64,000 nucleotides of DNA from Patella vulgata (Eukaryota; Mollusca; Gastropoda; Patellidae), in NCBI RefSeq assembly GCF_932274485.2, contig NC_065885.2, forward strand, positions 31,261,062-31,325,061. The letters run 5' to 3'. A model generated the notes under the pieces. That model did not search any database and was not told the origin of the DNA. It saw only the letters and a program-made list of their open reading frames with translations. Below are positions 48,238 to 60,106 of this stretch, one piece after another; within the stretch, counting starts at the first letter, position 1; each line of letters opens with the position of its first letter. The position numbers and the translations under genes were made by a program.

Positions 48238-49225
48238 AGGACGATATTGGTGCCAGTCATTATCACATATGTGATACAGTTGGTTAAACACATTCCAAAT
48301 ATAATTTTAACACAGAGATCATTGCTACGATAGCTGAGTAATACAGGTTTCCTGAATCGGAAGTGACGAACGCCAAAGGAAAACACGAGTCACCCCTCTA
48401 TATAACTGACTGATGTGACGAGTGATATCAGATACACGGCCGAATTTCTGCTCACTAATAATTCCTTCGAAGACCAAAAGTTGTTTTATGGGACTATAAG
48501 AAGATACCTGACAATTCAATAAAGTAATTGAATGTCATTAGATAAGAGAACACGAGAAAAAATAGAAATGGCCCGTACATTCCCTTGTTTATATTCATTC
48601 TATACCTTATAAAAACATGGTAATGCACGGACTTTTTCTGTTTTTCTTTCGTGTTCTCTTATCTAGTGGCAGTCAATTCTTTTTATGAATCGTCAGATAT
48701 CCTCTCGCAGTCTCACACAACAACTTTTGGTCTTGGAAGGAATTATTACTCAGTTATCGTCGCAATGATCTCTGTGTTAAAATTATATTTGGAACGTGTT
48801 TAATTAGTTCTATCACATATGCGATAATGACTGACACCAATATAGTGTCCGTGGCTAGGTGGGTAAGGCGCTGGCTCGCTAGCCTGGAGGTCGGGTGTTC
48901 GATCCCTGCATTGGCCGAGAAAGTTCATCCCGATTTTCCGACGTGGTTTCCCCTTGTCAGTGATGCAGGACGGAGGGCCTGACAAGGACAGCTGTCTAGT
49001 CCTTCGGATGAGACGAAAAACCGAGGTCCCGTGTACACATTGGAATGCACGTAAAAGATCCCTTGGCAGTTGGAATTCGATATAAGAGTAGGCGATAGTG
49101 CCGCTGCCCGGGCAAAATTTCCCTCATAGCACACTGTATGGCGTATGCCCGTCTTCATTAGCCCAGTATAGGAGCAGAACAGTAGGACGTTAAACCCCAT
49201 TTCATTTTATTTCCAATATTGTCCT
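48238..49225. mobile_element. Hairpin element family D (copy 2), interrupted by a SINE-A
   Basis: TTAA-flanked (48234-48237 and 49226-49229) foldback element like that at 39036-39744. The right arm has a deletion and, near its end, a SINE-A insertion (48845-49212). Confidence 0.8.
48845..49212 (+). mobile_element. SINE-A inside a hairpin element
   Basis: Full-length SINE-A (head CCGTGGCTAGGTGGGTAAGG, box B-like GGTGTTCGATCCC, tail GTTAAACCCCATTTCATTTT). A short target duplication CCAATAT (48837-48843 and 49213-49219) lies within the terminal sequence of the hairpin element, so the SINE came later. Confidence 0.85.
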
Positions 49226-49229
49226 TTAA

Positions 49230-50497
49230 GTTGCATTCCTGGGTGCAATTAAGATATGTTACCTAAATACAGCCAACGTGGCTGATGACTTCAAGAGCTA
49301 AACCTAAAATTGTTCAGCATGTTCAAAATATCTCTATTGTGATGTTGGATGTCAAGACCCTGCTGTGACCGTAGTTGACCGAAAATGACCCTATTTGTCT
49401 GTTGTGTTTTCCGTAGTTGACGTAGTAAAGTTTGTTTCAACCCAATTGATCTATTCTGTTCAGGCTTAGAATTTTTCAGCCAGCCCTCATAGCATTGATT
49501 AAACTGATCGGTTCCGTGAGTACTAACGAGTGAATTAACAATGATTAATTGACAAACTCCGTGAGTACTAGTGACCTAACATTGATCAGCTGACCAATGT
49601 TACGATCTGTCTTCGATGATAGTTACATCTTTAAGTATTAGGTATGAACGATTATGTGTTCAATCGACACAGTAAGCTAAAAAAATAAAAATTAGCAAAC
49701 ATGCCAACTTCCATTTAATCTTTCTAAACAGACATATCACACAGAAAAAGATGGTTCATCGCATGGTAAACAGAAAGTATTATATGTAGTTATTGCCCTT
49801 GCTACATTTTGATGGACCTCTAAACGATATATACATGCATGCTTTGTGGCACTTCATGCTTTCATTTATGTAAACAATCTTGTAGTATAGCACATGCCTG
49901 GGTATCCCGTGAGGGAAATTAACTACAAGCAGTTTTGTTGTTGAAATGTAGATCATGCCTGCATATTGCATGAACATGTTGGTAGTAAATCTGTTGAACA
50001 AACTGATGAAACTAATCTCTTCGACTCGCGTGTATTCCTGACTGAACCAAAATTCTATTCGGCTATGTGCTAAATGTAACTTGGTGGTCCTCCTCGCTTC
50101 ATCTGGGAAATCCGCCCGACCTGAGTATTATATTATTTTCCCCAAAAGTTGATTAAAATGAATGGCTTGTAGCGCCCCGAAAACAATCGTAGGTGATCGT
50201 TAAAAAATTGTCATGTCTACTAGTAATGGAGTTTGTTACCCTGGTCACCAGTTTCGAGGTTAATTTAAAGTCACATACTCGAAAAATGTATTCTCAAAAT
50301 GCAATGTATTATTTTTGAAAGTGAACGATTGAAGTTTATGAAATCCGTATGTTGTTGTTTATTACAAATTTAACGTCCAATACATTATAATATGATATTA
50401 TAGACAGGTTGATTAAATTAAGTTATTTACATGTCGAGGCGTATTATAATGAAAAAGAGAATGAGTAAAAACATTTTAACAAAATGTTCTTGTATAT
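49230..50497. other. Non-genic stretch
   Basis: No gene is seen. GTACTAACGAGTGAATTAAC / GTACTAGTGACCTAAC near 49515-49580 is a short local repeat (CTGATCGGTTCCGTGAG / TTGACAAACTCCGTGAG). Confidence 0.4.
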
Positions 50498-51336
50498 CAG
50501 AATGTGATAGAACTGGTTAAAGCTACATTATGTAAGATTTAGATAAAGAACTAGCCATTCTTGCTATATAACAGTTCCAAAATAGATAATGTAAAATGAA
50601 TAATTTGAAAATTTCATTCAAATTACTCTATTGCAAGCGAAGATATTAGCCTTTGAAGGTTTGACAAGACGTGTTCAATAATTTCAACCACAGTACTGGT
50701 TGTTCGAAGCTAAGTCTCGCTCCTCCATTTTTAGCTTAAATCAAAATATGGCTGAACTGTTCTAATTTATTTAATATCGGAGAAATCCGATGCCATCGAG
50801 AGTCGATTATGGCCTGGATAAGTTAATTAATATCTAATTAATATTTAGAAAACATTTCAAGCCTAAAGAAAGACTTGCAATAGGCAGATATAGCTTTTGC
50901 ATAATATATGTTTAAACAGGTTCCAAATATAATTTTAACACAGAAATCATTGCTACGATAGATGCGTTATGAATATTTCAAGAAAGGGAAGTGACGAACA
51001 TAAAAGGAAAAACAAGAGTTATCCTTCTACATACATGTAACTGACTGAAGTGACGAGTGATAACAGATACACGGGCGAATTTCTGCTCATTAATAATTCC
51101 CTCGAAGAGCAAAATGTGTTATGTGAGGATGTGAGAGGATATCTGATAATTCAAAAAAGTAATTAAATGTCACTAGATATCACTCGTCACTTCAGTCAGT
51201 TATATAGAAGGATAATTCGTGTTTTCTTTTTGCTATCGTCACTTCCCTTTCTTGAAATCTTAGCAATGATCTATGTGTTAAAATTATATTTGGAACGTGT
51301 TTGACCAGTTCTATCACAGGCACCAATATTGTCCAT
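50498..51336. mobile_element. Hairpin element family D (copy 3), interrupted by family C
   Basis: Left arm AATGTGATAGAACTGG is cut by a family C MITE at 50521-50911, then resumes CAGGTTCCAAATATAATTTT. The right arm ends CACCAATATTGTCC. The outer left end and part of the centre are missing. Confidence 0.75.
50521..50911 (+). mobile_element. TTAA MITE family C inserted in a hairpin element (copy 6)
   Basis: 391 bp flanked by TTAA (50517-50520 and 50912-50915). The related hairpin copy at 48.27 kb has the uninterrupted site GTTGGTTAAACACATTCC, so the duplicated target is TTAA. Confidence 0.85.
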
Positions 51337-52451
51337 GAATAGACACGAAAACAGTCAACCATATGCTATATAAATTTGGCGAATGCTCGTTACTATTATG
51401 TTATGTTCTCGACATATTTGATATACACACGATCGAAGACTATTCAATACAAAAGTAAGTATATACATATATCTTATTATTTGTTTAAACTTTAATCGGA
51501 AGTATGGACAATCCAAAACAAAATAGTTCCCCTATACATAATATTTCCTGTATGCTGATTAATGTTGGAAGTTGATCAGTATCATTCGAGTTACCTCCCT
51601 TTTTTATCCTTCGATTTATTAACACAAAGCACAGGGTACACAGATATACACAGGGTCGGATTAAGCTTGCATAGGGCCCTTGGCTAAAAATGTCTAAATT
51701 TTATTGTTTAAGCTGAGAAACAATTTGTTAGTCCCAAATCTCCCCCCGTTCTCAAAGAAGTATATTATGGTTTGATATGGCAGTTAGAACAGTCTGCGTG
51801 AGTTCTCCCGAATCCCACCCCGCACTCTCTTATATAGGTGCCTACACCCTAATTGCTTTACGTCATATACTGACCACGGTACTAAATTCCCGAAATATAG
51901 AATAGAATGCCCTATGACACAGTCGCGGATCAAGGATTTTCAGAAAGGTGGGGGGGGGCGTGCTGCTCCCACTTGGGAGTGCGAAGTCCGGCCCTCGGTG
52001 GGCGGACTGACGGGCAATCAACCAAGTCACCAATGGGACAAATAAGACGAGTAGGAGATTTTACTTATCACCCAATCCTTTCTTACATACACAAATAAAT
52101 AAATATAATTCTTTGCTATAGATTTCACTTTTACTGAACCTGATTACATTACGGCGTAGCGATACACCATTTTTTGTCAGCAATTTAACCATGCAAAGTC
52201 CTTTATATTGACCCGGTGTTTCCATCAAAGTCAAAAAAATAAAATTAGTTCCTTTTAATAAAAAAGAAAGTTACTTTTAATAAAAAATAAAAAAAGTAGT
52301 TCCTTTTTAATTGACCAATCAAATTCATGTAAAGTGATATCTCCTAAGGAGATTATGAAATTTAACACACAAGCCATATCTACTGTAGAATGTGTTATTG
52401 GGTGTTAAAGTAGTATCAAGCAATTGTCTTTCCCATGTCAAAGTAGAAATG
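51337..52451. other. Non-genic stretch
   Basis: Contains CACAGGGTCGGATTAAGCTT near 51650 and a GC-rich patch near 51920-52010 that look like decayed transposon ends. No gene is seen. Confidence 0.35.
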
Positions 52452-52711
52452 ATATGAAATACAACGTGCTATGAGGCCTACTCTTATATCGATTTCCAAC
52501 TACCAAGGGATCTTTTACGTGCACGCCAATGGCCCATCCGAACGACTAGACAAATGTCCTTGTCACGCCCTCCGTCCTGCATCACTGACAAGTGTGGGGG
52601 GGGGGGCTACTCAGGAAAATCTGGATGAACTTTCTCTGCCAATGCAGCGATCGAACACCAGATCTCCAGGCTAGTGAGCCAGCGTCTTACCCACTTAGCC
52701 ACCGTAACCCT
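52452..52711 (-). mobile_element. SINE-A, truncated at its 3' end
   Basis: Minus-strand copy with body (CCTACTCTTATATCGATTTC) and head (CGATCGAACACC, CTTAGCCACCGTAACCC), lacking the terminal tail. A G run sits at about 52594-52606. Confidence 0.7.
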
Positions 52712-53906
52712 CATGACAAAGTAGTATCGCTGGACAAGTTGTATCAGGTGTTTCTACTTATATTCACTTCCCATCAAAGATAAATGGAAATTTCGTTCAT
52801 ATATCCCATCCTTATGAAAAGTTATCTTTACACCCCACCTCCTCCAAATTTATATTTAAGGGGGCGGGGGTTACACAGATTTAAAGAAATCAGTTATGTT
52901 GGATGTATATATATGATGGTTTTTAGTGAACATTGATTCAGTGATACTTACGTCCGGTTCGGGGCAGTGTATGTGTACCCTTTTCAGCACACTCATGACT
53001 ACATCGTTATAACTAATAAGTATAGATATCAACTAGAAAAGCATCCGCAAAACTACGTACTCGATGAACAAGTAAGAAGTAAAATATAAAATCTATTCAA
53101 TAATGACTGGATATACATATAAAATATAATCTATTTAATAATTTAAAACATTTCATTATTTATTTTATAACATAATAACAAACATTATACACTATAATTA
53201 AAGGTATCTGTGATACTCATATATAACCGGAAATTCTCAATCTTTGTGAGACTAATAATAATTATTACGGTATGGTATACAAGCAAAATACTGTTGTGTA
53301 AGAATATAGCATATTTTGGTAGACATGGCAATCCGTACATATAGTATTTAGCTAAGAGTTAATGTAATTATATAACAGTAGTTAAATAAGATACTAATGT
53401 CGAGTTTTATATAATAATGAATACATATAATATGTAATCTACAAACTATGTAACCATATTTATATAAAATAACCATACAATGTATATAATATTTAGAAAT
53501 GTTTGTATATCTTCATTTTTGGACACTATCAGCTATCTTGTTGTTTCATGGGTTATAATCTCGGTCATGTGACACAAAATGTTCGAAATTAATGTCACTA
53601 TCCGAGAGCGTGGCTGACGAAGTAGAGTGGAGGGTGGGGGTGGGGTGTCAAGCATTTACCGAGCATGCTTAACACATGTTCTTTTAGTCAATATCTATCT
53701 CTGCATGCAGTCATCTCTGAATAACCCCAGTTCTTCATACTGATCCGTGCAATACAATTATCGAGGGTTAATATTATTGAACAGTGTTTCGCGATTTTTC
53801 ACGGTTCTCGGTTCGTTAGAAAATATATTTTAGCAGAACAATAACTTACGCATGCTATTTTTGTTATCCATAGTACGCTTTTAGGTTTCCCTTGATTGTT
53901 TTTATT

Positions 53907-54085
53907 TTAAAACGTTCTGTTGAATGGACTTGGTGATGGAGGGGGATAAGCTGGACCCATAGCGGCTGTATATTGGGGTGGGTAAGTAGAACTGGACATA
54001 TTGTAAGGCGGAGGTGGAGCCGCTGGATAAGGATTGTAAGGTGGTGGTCCTGTTGGCTGAACTGGTTGATTATTGTTGTGAACAC
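53907..54085 (-). CDS. CYYR1-like exon 4: PPxY tail
   Basis: 179 nt after TTTCAG, ending TAA (53907-53909). Encodes the proline-rich tail (QPTGPPPYNPYPAAPPPPY, then TYPPQYTAAMG). An AATAAA overlaps the region just past the stop. Confidence 0.85.
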
Positions 54086-56671
54086 CTGAAATGATATAAT
54101 AAATAGGAAAACATTTACTATTTATAGAATGGTTAAATAGACCCCCTCCCCATCACCCCTCCTTTATCATACACAAAGAAAAATGTAAAAATGAAGCCAC
54201 TTACTACACGTTGTCTTCAAAAAATAGAAAAGGTTATGTTTTGCAGGAATGCAGAAACGTGTTTTTTTGAGAATTAGTGTTGTCATTGTTGATATATTTG
54301 GGCACATCAACCTAGTGACTTGAAGTGTTTGCTTTTTGGTGGAAGCGGGCTAGATATCTGACCACACAGACAGGATTTCAAATTATGATGTTACTCAAAG
54401 AAAAGACAGATTATCTCTGTAGGGTAGGACAAGCTAAATCAATGTAAAAATGTTTGCAGAAAAACTGTGACCTTTTAAGGATAGTTTTAACACAACTGTC
54501 CAGAACAATGAAATTTACAACACAGATTTGTCGACTCCTCAAACGAGAAGTGACATCTAATGTTCTAGAAAGAGTACGTACCCATCACACGTTATTATTA
54601 TAGTATAAAACAAATACTTACCTGTAGACCCTGTCGTAACTGTTGATACATGTACTGTTGTAGGCGCTGATGTGGTAATAACTCGACCTCTTTTTACCCT
54701 GTATTTAACACAGTATACCCAGAAAAATATACATATACCTATTGCAACTAACATCCCGATAACAACACCTACGATTTGATCAGTACTGAAAATATATAAG
54801 CACATTTTTTTATATGAATATGGAAAGACGTGTTGGGAATCGGTGTTAAATGTTAATACCAACGAACTGTTATGAAATGTCTTTCTAGCAGAACTCTTAA
54901 GTTATATTATTTGATGGAATCCGTGGCTTGCAGAGAGGCGGTGTGGGGGATCAAAGCAAAGAGTAAATTAGAAGTTGTTTTTTTTTTAGAAATCTGAAAT
55001 TTCGCTGTTAACTTTGTTGTACAGGCAGCTATACTTAATTTGAATATTGTTTTTATTCTTCTGTTTTACCGTACATATAATGTCTTCGTTTCTTGCATAT
55101 CTGAGACTTCAGTCTTTGGGCATACAATCCAGTTGGTTTCGGGTATCACCAAACCTCGGCACTCCACTAAATAGAATTTACTATTTATCGAGAGCTGTTA
55201 TGTCTCACGAAAGCATCATGTTCATTCTCGTATGATGAGTACCATTTCAACAAAACAAATTTAATATATCTTGATCTATGTTTCCTAACAACAGGGCGGG
55301 GTTTCATATAAGTAATATCTATTAAAAACAAAAGTTCAATGTGACATAAATTCGGGGTGCAGACAAGCGGGGGTTTCAGAATATAGGACCAAGACTAGTA
55401 ATTAGCTCCCTTTATTTCATGACGTATACAGTGCGTGTTATAAATAGACAATTTCCCCCTTATTTTGTCACCTATACCTGCGATTTTTGGTTGACTTTTT
55501 GATCTAGAATCGGGGTAAAACGGACCAAATTTACAATTTCTTAACAGTTTGGGTAACACTGATGATATTAAAGCGGATAGGTAAAGATTTCTAGCCTAAT
55601 AAAGATTGGAACCTAAGAGAAGCCTGTCAAATGCGGTCTTCTAGGAACATTCTGGGACCATGCGACGTAAACTTACCCGAATACTCCACTGGAACAACAG
55701 TATTTTGTATATGTTGTCCCACAACATCCAGACGCACAATATATATAATAGTAGGAATTAAAATTATATATATTATAGGAATAATATTTCTTACATGTAT
55801 ATCCATAACTTTCTGAAATATAAAAAAAATATGATGAATATTATTTAATTGTCAGCTGAAACACATTATAAATCAAAACATTATTCAAGAAATTTCAAAC
55901 TCGTGAAAACAGTAAAATCCTGTAAAATATAAACATCAGAAATACACTGGAGTAGTCATTACAAGTTCTGTTTCTTCGGCAATCCATGTTATTGAAAACA
56001 TAATTAATATCACCTCGGGAGTGGTGCAGGACGGAGGGATTGACAAGGACAGCTGTCGAGTCGTTCGGGTGGGATGAAAAACCGAGGTCCCGTCTGCACA
56101 TTGGCGTGCATGTAATAGATCCCTTGGCAGTTGGAATTCGATATAAGAGTAGGTCATAGTGCCGCTGCCAAGTCAAAATTTCATAGCACACTGTATGACG
56201 TATGGACAGTAGGACATTAAACCCCATTTCATTTCATTTTATAGTACATGTACCCCCTCGAGAGGAAGCAAAATAGCTTTAGTTACAAAATGTGTGTATA
56301 CGAGCGTAGTAGACGAATCTTATCGAATTTCAATATCTTCATAATTTAAAAATTATGAACGTGTATTTACGATTTACCTTTCAGGATGACTTTTCTGCTG
56401 GTGGCTAAAGGATGGATCTGGCATACCCTGTCTATGTTTTAAATGAACTGTCCAATTATTTACCCCCCGTAAATATGCCACGGGAGAGAGCGAGATACAG
56501 TTGGTACACTGGAATCCATATACATCTTTTTTTCTTTTTTTGATGAATTGCATTGTAGTTCAGTGAGAGTAAACATATTTCAGTTATTATTCTTTAAAAT
56601 ATGTAAAATTAAGACCTACCTGATATTATGCCTAGCAATAAAGCTAGGAAAAATATACGTAAATTATCCAT
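53907..56671 (-). CDS. Shisa/CYYR1-like single-pass membrane protein (whole gene)
   Basis: Four coding exons on the minus strand: 56620-56671, 55677-55812, 54622-54785 and 53907-54085. They join in phases 1, 2, 1 with GT/AG borders into 531 nt, 176 aa. Residues 1-17 (MDNLRIFFLALLLGIIS) are a signal peptide. 18-63 form a Tyr- and Cys-rich ectodomain with CCGTTYTKYCC at 47-57. About 66-88 is the membrane span, then a basic stop-transfer stretch (KYRVKRGR). The cytosolic tail is Pro-rich with PPxY motifs at 131-134, 142-145 and 153-156, which in known proteins bind WW domains such as those of NEDD4-type ligases. Layout and length match vertebrate CYYR1 and short Shisa-like proteins. Function in molluscs is unknown to me. 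Confidence 0.85.
54622..54785 (-). CDS. CYYR1-like exon 3: membrane span
   Basis: 164 nt, phase 2 in and phase 1 out, donor GTAAGT. Encodes TDQIVGVVIGMLVAIGICIF and the following basic stretch, then a Thr/Ser-rich linker. Confidence 0.87.
54920..55167 (+). mobile_element. hAT-like MITE in CYYR1-like intron 2
   Basis: Similar at both ends to 63649-63901: CCGTGGCTTGCAGAGAGGCGG on the left, and GGTATCACCAAACCTCGGCA then CTCCACT on the right. Decayed; its target duplication is not clear. Confidence 0.45.
55677..55812 (-). CDS. CYYR1-like exon 2: Cys/Tyr-rich ectodomain
   Basis: 136 nt, phase 1 in and phase 2 out, acceptor TTTCAG, donor GTAAGT. Encodes SYGYTCKKYYSYNIYNF and then CASGCCGTTYTKYCCSSGVF. 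Tyrosine is unusually frequent (about 13 of 45 residues). Confidence 0.87.
55995..56247 (+). mobile_element. 5'-truncated SINE-A in CYYR1-like intron 1
   Basis: Starts within the body (GTGGTGCAGGACGGAGGG), continues GTAATAGATCCCTTGGCAG and ends GACATTAAACCCCATTTCAT. Confidence 0.75.
56620..56671 (-). CDS. CYYR1-like exon 1: signal peptide
   Basis: 52 nt from the ATG (56669-56671) to the donor GTAGGT. Encodes MDNLRIFFLALLLGIIS, a standard signal peptide core. Confidence 0.83.
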
Positions 56672-56722
56672 TCTCTGTTTAGTTGTTTACTAGCCAAATA
56701 TATTACAATGTACTGGTGGTCA

Positions 56723-56729
56723 TTATATA
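56723..56729 (-). promoter_or_regulatory. Candidate TATA box of the CYYR1-like gene
   Basis: TATATAA on the minus strand about 52-58 bp before the start codon. A start site 25-30 bp downstream would give a 5' leader of about 30 nt. In AT-rich DNA this may be chance. Confidence 0.35.
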
Positions 56730-58194
56730 CAGGCCATTAGTTGCCAAACGTATACGCACGTTTACTTAGCAACGAAATCCATAGCATGATAACCTTATAA
56801 TAACAATTAATTAATCCTCTCATTAAGTAGGGGGTTATATAATAGTCTAATAAAGAAAACTACCAATATAATCACAATAAAATCACTAGATTGTGTTATA
56901 AGTTGGGAAATAGTCGAAAAGGGAGGGTGTCAATTGATTACATATGTTTTAATCAATATGTTTATGAAAGATTTAATTGAAGAATTAAAATTAAATGCAG
57001 TTATTTTGAATAATGTCGTTGGGCGGAGTTGGCCATGAGGTCTGGTCTAAAGCCTCGGCATGGACCTTACGGCATATTATCTGCGCAAGACATGTTTTCG
57101 ATCCCGGGTTTTCACAAATTACTTCGAGTCACTGAAATAGAAATATACAATGTTTGTCCAAAAATGGAGTCATTGCGGGTGAAAATTAATAGTCTAATAC
57201 CTGATTGAGGCATTCTATAGTTATCCCCCTTTGACCAGTAACAATGTAAAAAGATGGAATAAATGGGGTTTAGCGCCCAACTGTTCTGTATCGACAGACA
57301 AAGGCCGACGAATTTAGAGAAAATTGGCATATATAAATGCAAGTACAAAGGTTTTTCTTTACAAATCAAAATCGACAATTACTTCACTGATTTACAATTT
57401 ATTTTTCTCCAAACCGTCTTCAATTAGCCTGGTCGATGCAAAAAAAAGGACATTAAACACCATTTTATTCATTCTTTTTTGTCCAAAATCAGCGGATCAA
57501 TTCATACATCGTATTTATTTCAAGCATTTTAGCACGACTATGGATGTACAAACGTTTAGGGCTATGTCGACTAGCGAGACGATATAGGTGTGCACCAAAT
57601 ATTTTATATCTAAGTAAATTAGGCCATTCTTACAGATTTCTATACTAGCAAAGAACCCAAATAGAGACCGTCAGCCACAGTGCCTGTCATCAACAGGTTT
57701 TTCCACAACTCCCTGCGCCAGTACATTCTGGGACTGGCAATTGTAATACATAATATGTATAGTGTCTAGATAATTATAAGATTTTGGTAACAAATATTTA
57801 CGCTAGTTGGGGGAAAAAAGTTGTTTTAATGTACGCGGTCGCCAGTAGAGCAGAGCAGAATCCATTAAAATTTATTAAATTTTATAATAGGCGATTCAAT
57901 AGATTATCAAAATAAATTTATGTTATGTTACCTATGTTATATTATCATATCTATGTTAAATATCTAATAATATTGTCTGTTTGCCTGATAGTAACCTTTA
58001 TGCACCAAGTGTAATGATATGTTGTTCATTAACATCCCTATGCGTGGTATTTGGTGACGCATAGACCGGAGATTCAATACGGACGTTTGTTGAGAGAGTC
58101 GTCCTCGATCATTTTCTTGGAAAGTCTAATTTGGGCTATATCACCACTGTTCTGAATTCATAATTTATATCTAACTTTCTGCTTTCTTTCCGGG
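56730..58194. other. Upstream of the CYYR1-like gene
   Basis: Contains small SINE-A end fragments at about 57255-57300 (AAATGGGGTTTAGCGCCCAA) and 57420-57475 (GACATTAAACACCATTTTAT). No gene is seen. Confidence 0.4.
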
Positions 58195-58432
58195 TCCCCC
58201 CCTCTCCCTCTCTTTCTCTGACTCACAATTGTATGTCAACAATTAGCTTGTGAGTAAAGGGGGGGGGGGTCTTTAGCAGCAGAACTCAAATGGTGAATCC
58301 GCAGAAAATCCACGAGATTAGGCAGCCGACTCTATTCCTTGTCACATAGCCTACAAGCATGGGATCAAAACCATTTGACTCAATGACAGACCTTATGATC
58401 TAAAGCGTTCCGCCACACAACTGACACAACCC
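58195..58432 (-). mobile_element. SINE-B, diverged
   Basis: CT-rich start, GGGGTCTTTAGCAGCAGAAC, GAAAATCCACGAGATTAGGC, CTTGTCACATAGCCTACAAG and GACTCAATGACAGACCTTAT. The head is decayed. Confidence 0.6.
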
Positions 58433-58966
58433 ACTTTATTAAAAGGTTTTTTTGTCGGGGTGTATGTATCTCTAGTAGTTGTGCTTTAATAACACGAACG
58501 TACAACTGTTCGGCCATATAGGTTTTTCATCCTAACGAGTTTTCTCCTATATTAACACCAAGGCAATTAACATCTATTCTACCCATATGGTTTAAACGTC
58601 GGTCTACCAATAAATGACATAACGACTTATATTAAGAGTTTAATATAAAAGATGGGCTTAAAACTGCCATATTATAGTCGGAATAAACATATTAATTTTT
58701 AAATTATAACAATCTTAGCTCTGATACCCCTCGAATATTATCCCGTATATATTTCTTGAATACTTGATTTAAACAATATTTATTCAAATAAGATAGATAC
58801 ATTGTCAAAAAGTAAGGATAACATTATAATGTAAATAAGTTTCAACAATAAGTGTAATATAGCATGTTTTACTCCGTACAATTATAATACATAATTGGTT
58901 TTAAGAATTTACAATATAACATTGCTACTTTAAATGGAATTCTTCAAACAGTGATGTTTGTACTTA

Positions 58967-59181
58967 ATGCTAGGTTCCCGCTATAACGATTCGTGCTACG
59001 ATTGAAATCGTGGTTTTAATCGTGGGGTAATCGTGGTGATCCTATCAGGTATTATCATATATTGAGTTCAGCCGTGTTGGTCGTATCGAAACGCATCCGA
59101 ACGTATCTGCACGTAACAGACTGTGGAATCAAAAGCGACAATCCTATCGTAACGTATCCCACGACAGTGGGAACATGGCAT
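58967..59181. mobile_element. Short inverted-repeat element, 215 bp
   Basis: Ends ATGCTAGGTTCCCGCT and AGTGGGAACATGGCAT are inverted copies with three mismatches in 16. The interior has further inverted blocks (CTACGATTGAAATCGTGG). Class unknown. Confidence 0.5.
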
Positions 59182-59366
59182 AAATCACACCCAATTTAAA
59201 GTGGCAATAAGTCCATTTAAGTCAGAACAGTTTTTCATCATTAATATTTCTTTAATTACACTAATTGTCGTATATACACATTACTTTAATAAGACATACT
59301 ACCAGTTTACCTGCAATATTCTTGAATAATGTCTATTGTTTACTTCTCTATATAAAGCCACTAATT

Positions 59367-59547
59367 GGAATGCACGTAAAAGATCCCTTGGCAGTTGGAA
59401 TTCGATATAAGAGTAGGCGATAGTGCCGCAGCCCGGGCAAAATTTGCCTCATAGCACACTGTATGGCTTATGCCCGTCTTCATTAACCTAGCATAGGAGC
59501 AGAACAGTAGGACGTTAAACCCCATTTCATTTCATTTCATTTCATTG
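59367..59547 (+). mobile_element. 5'-truncated SINE-A
   Basis: GGAATGCACGTAAAAGATCC to GTTAAACCCC and an (ATTTC)n tail of about five units. Low divergence suggests youth. Confidence 0.8.
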
Positions 59548-60098
59548 CCATAAAAACAAAGCCAATTTTAGTAGCCAGTCCGTTTAAGAATTAGAGTTTT
59601 CAAATATTGTATTTGAGAAATGTGGAGATGTAGAAAGTCAGTAAGTTTGTAGATGGCCATAGTGTTTTAACTCAGTTCGGAGATTCCACTCAACAGTTCT
59701 TTTTTTTATTAAGTCTAATAACAATATTGCTACTTTAAGGAGAAAAAAATAAATTATGAATAAAAAATATTTGTTTTCTTCGTAAAGATTTTGTATCAAA
59801 GAATGCTGTTATTATGAAGTTGAAAATGGGGTCACTTCTTCGAGGAATAACGACACAGCCATTAAACTGTATATTGAACCTAATTTATCAAATAGTAAAT
59901 AAATAGGGCGACTCATGGCCAGAAAAATACACAACAGACAAACAATATTTGGGGCTTATTTTAGCACTATCTTATAAAAACTTCATTCATCAACAAACGG
60001 AAGTCTGGCCACGTTTGCTTTTTAAGGATATAACCATTTTGGCATTTTTTAAAAAATTGTTCAAAATATGATTTATGATTTCCGTGTCGGTTAGTTGC
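59548..60098. other. Non-genic stretch
   Basis: AT-rich sequence; nothing recognised. Confidence 0.4.
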
Positions 60099-60106
60099 AG
60101 CGGGAG

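Noticed and set aside
48845-48920. tRNA gene, from A-box and B-box-like sequence
   Set aside because: It is the head of a SINE: no complete cloverleaf, SINE body follows directly, and the same head recurs in many copies.
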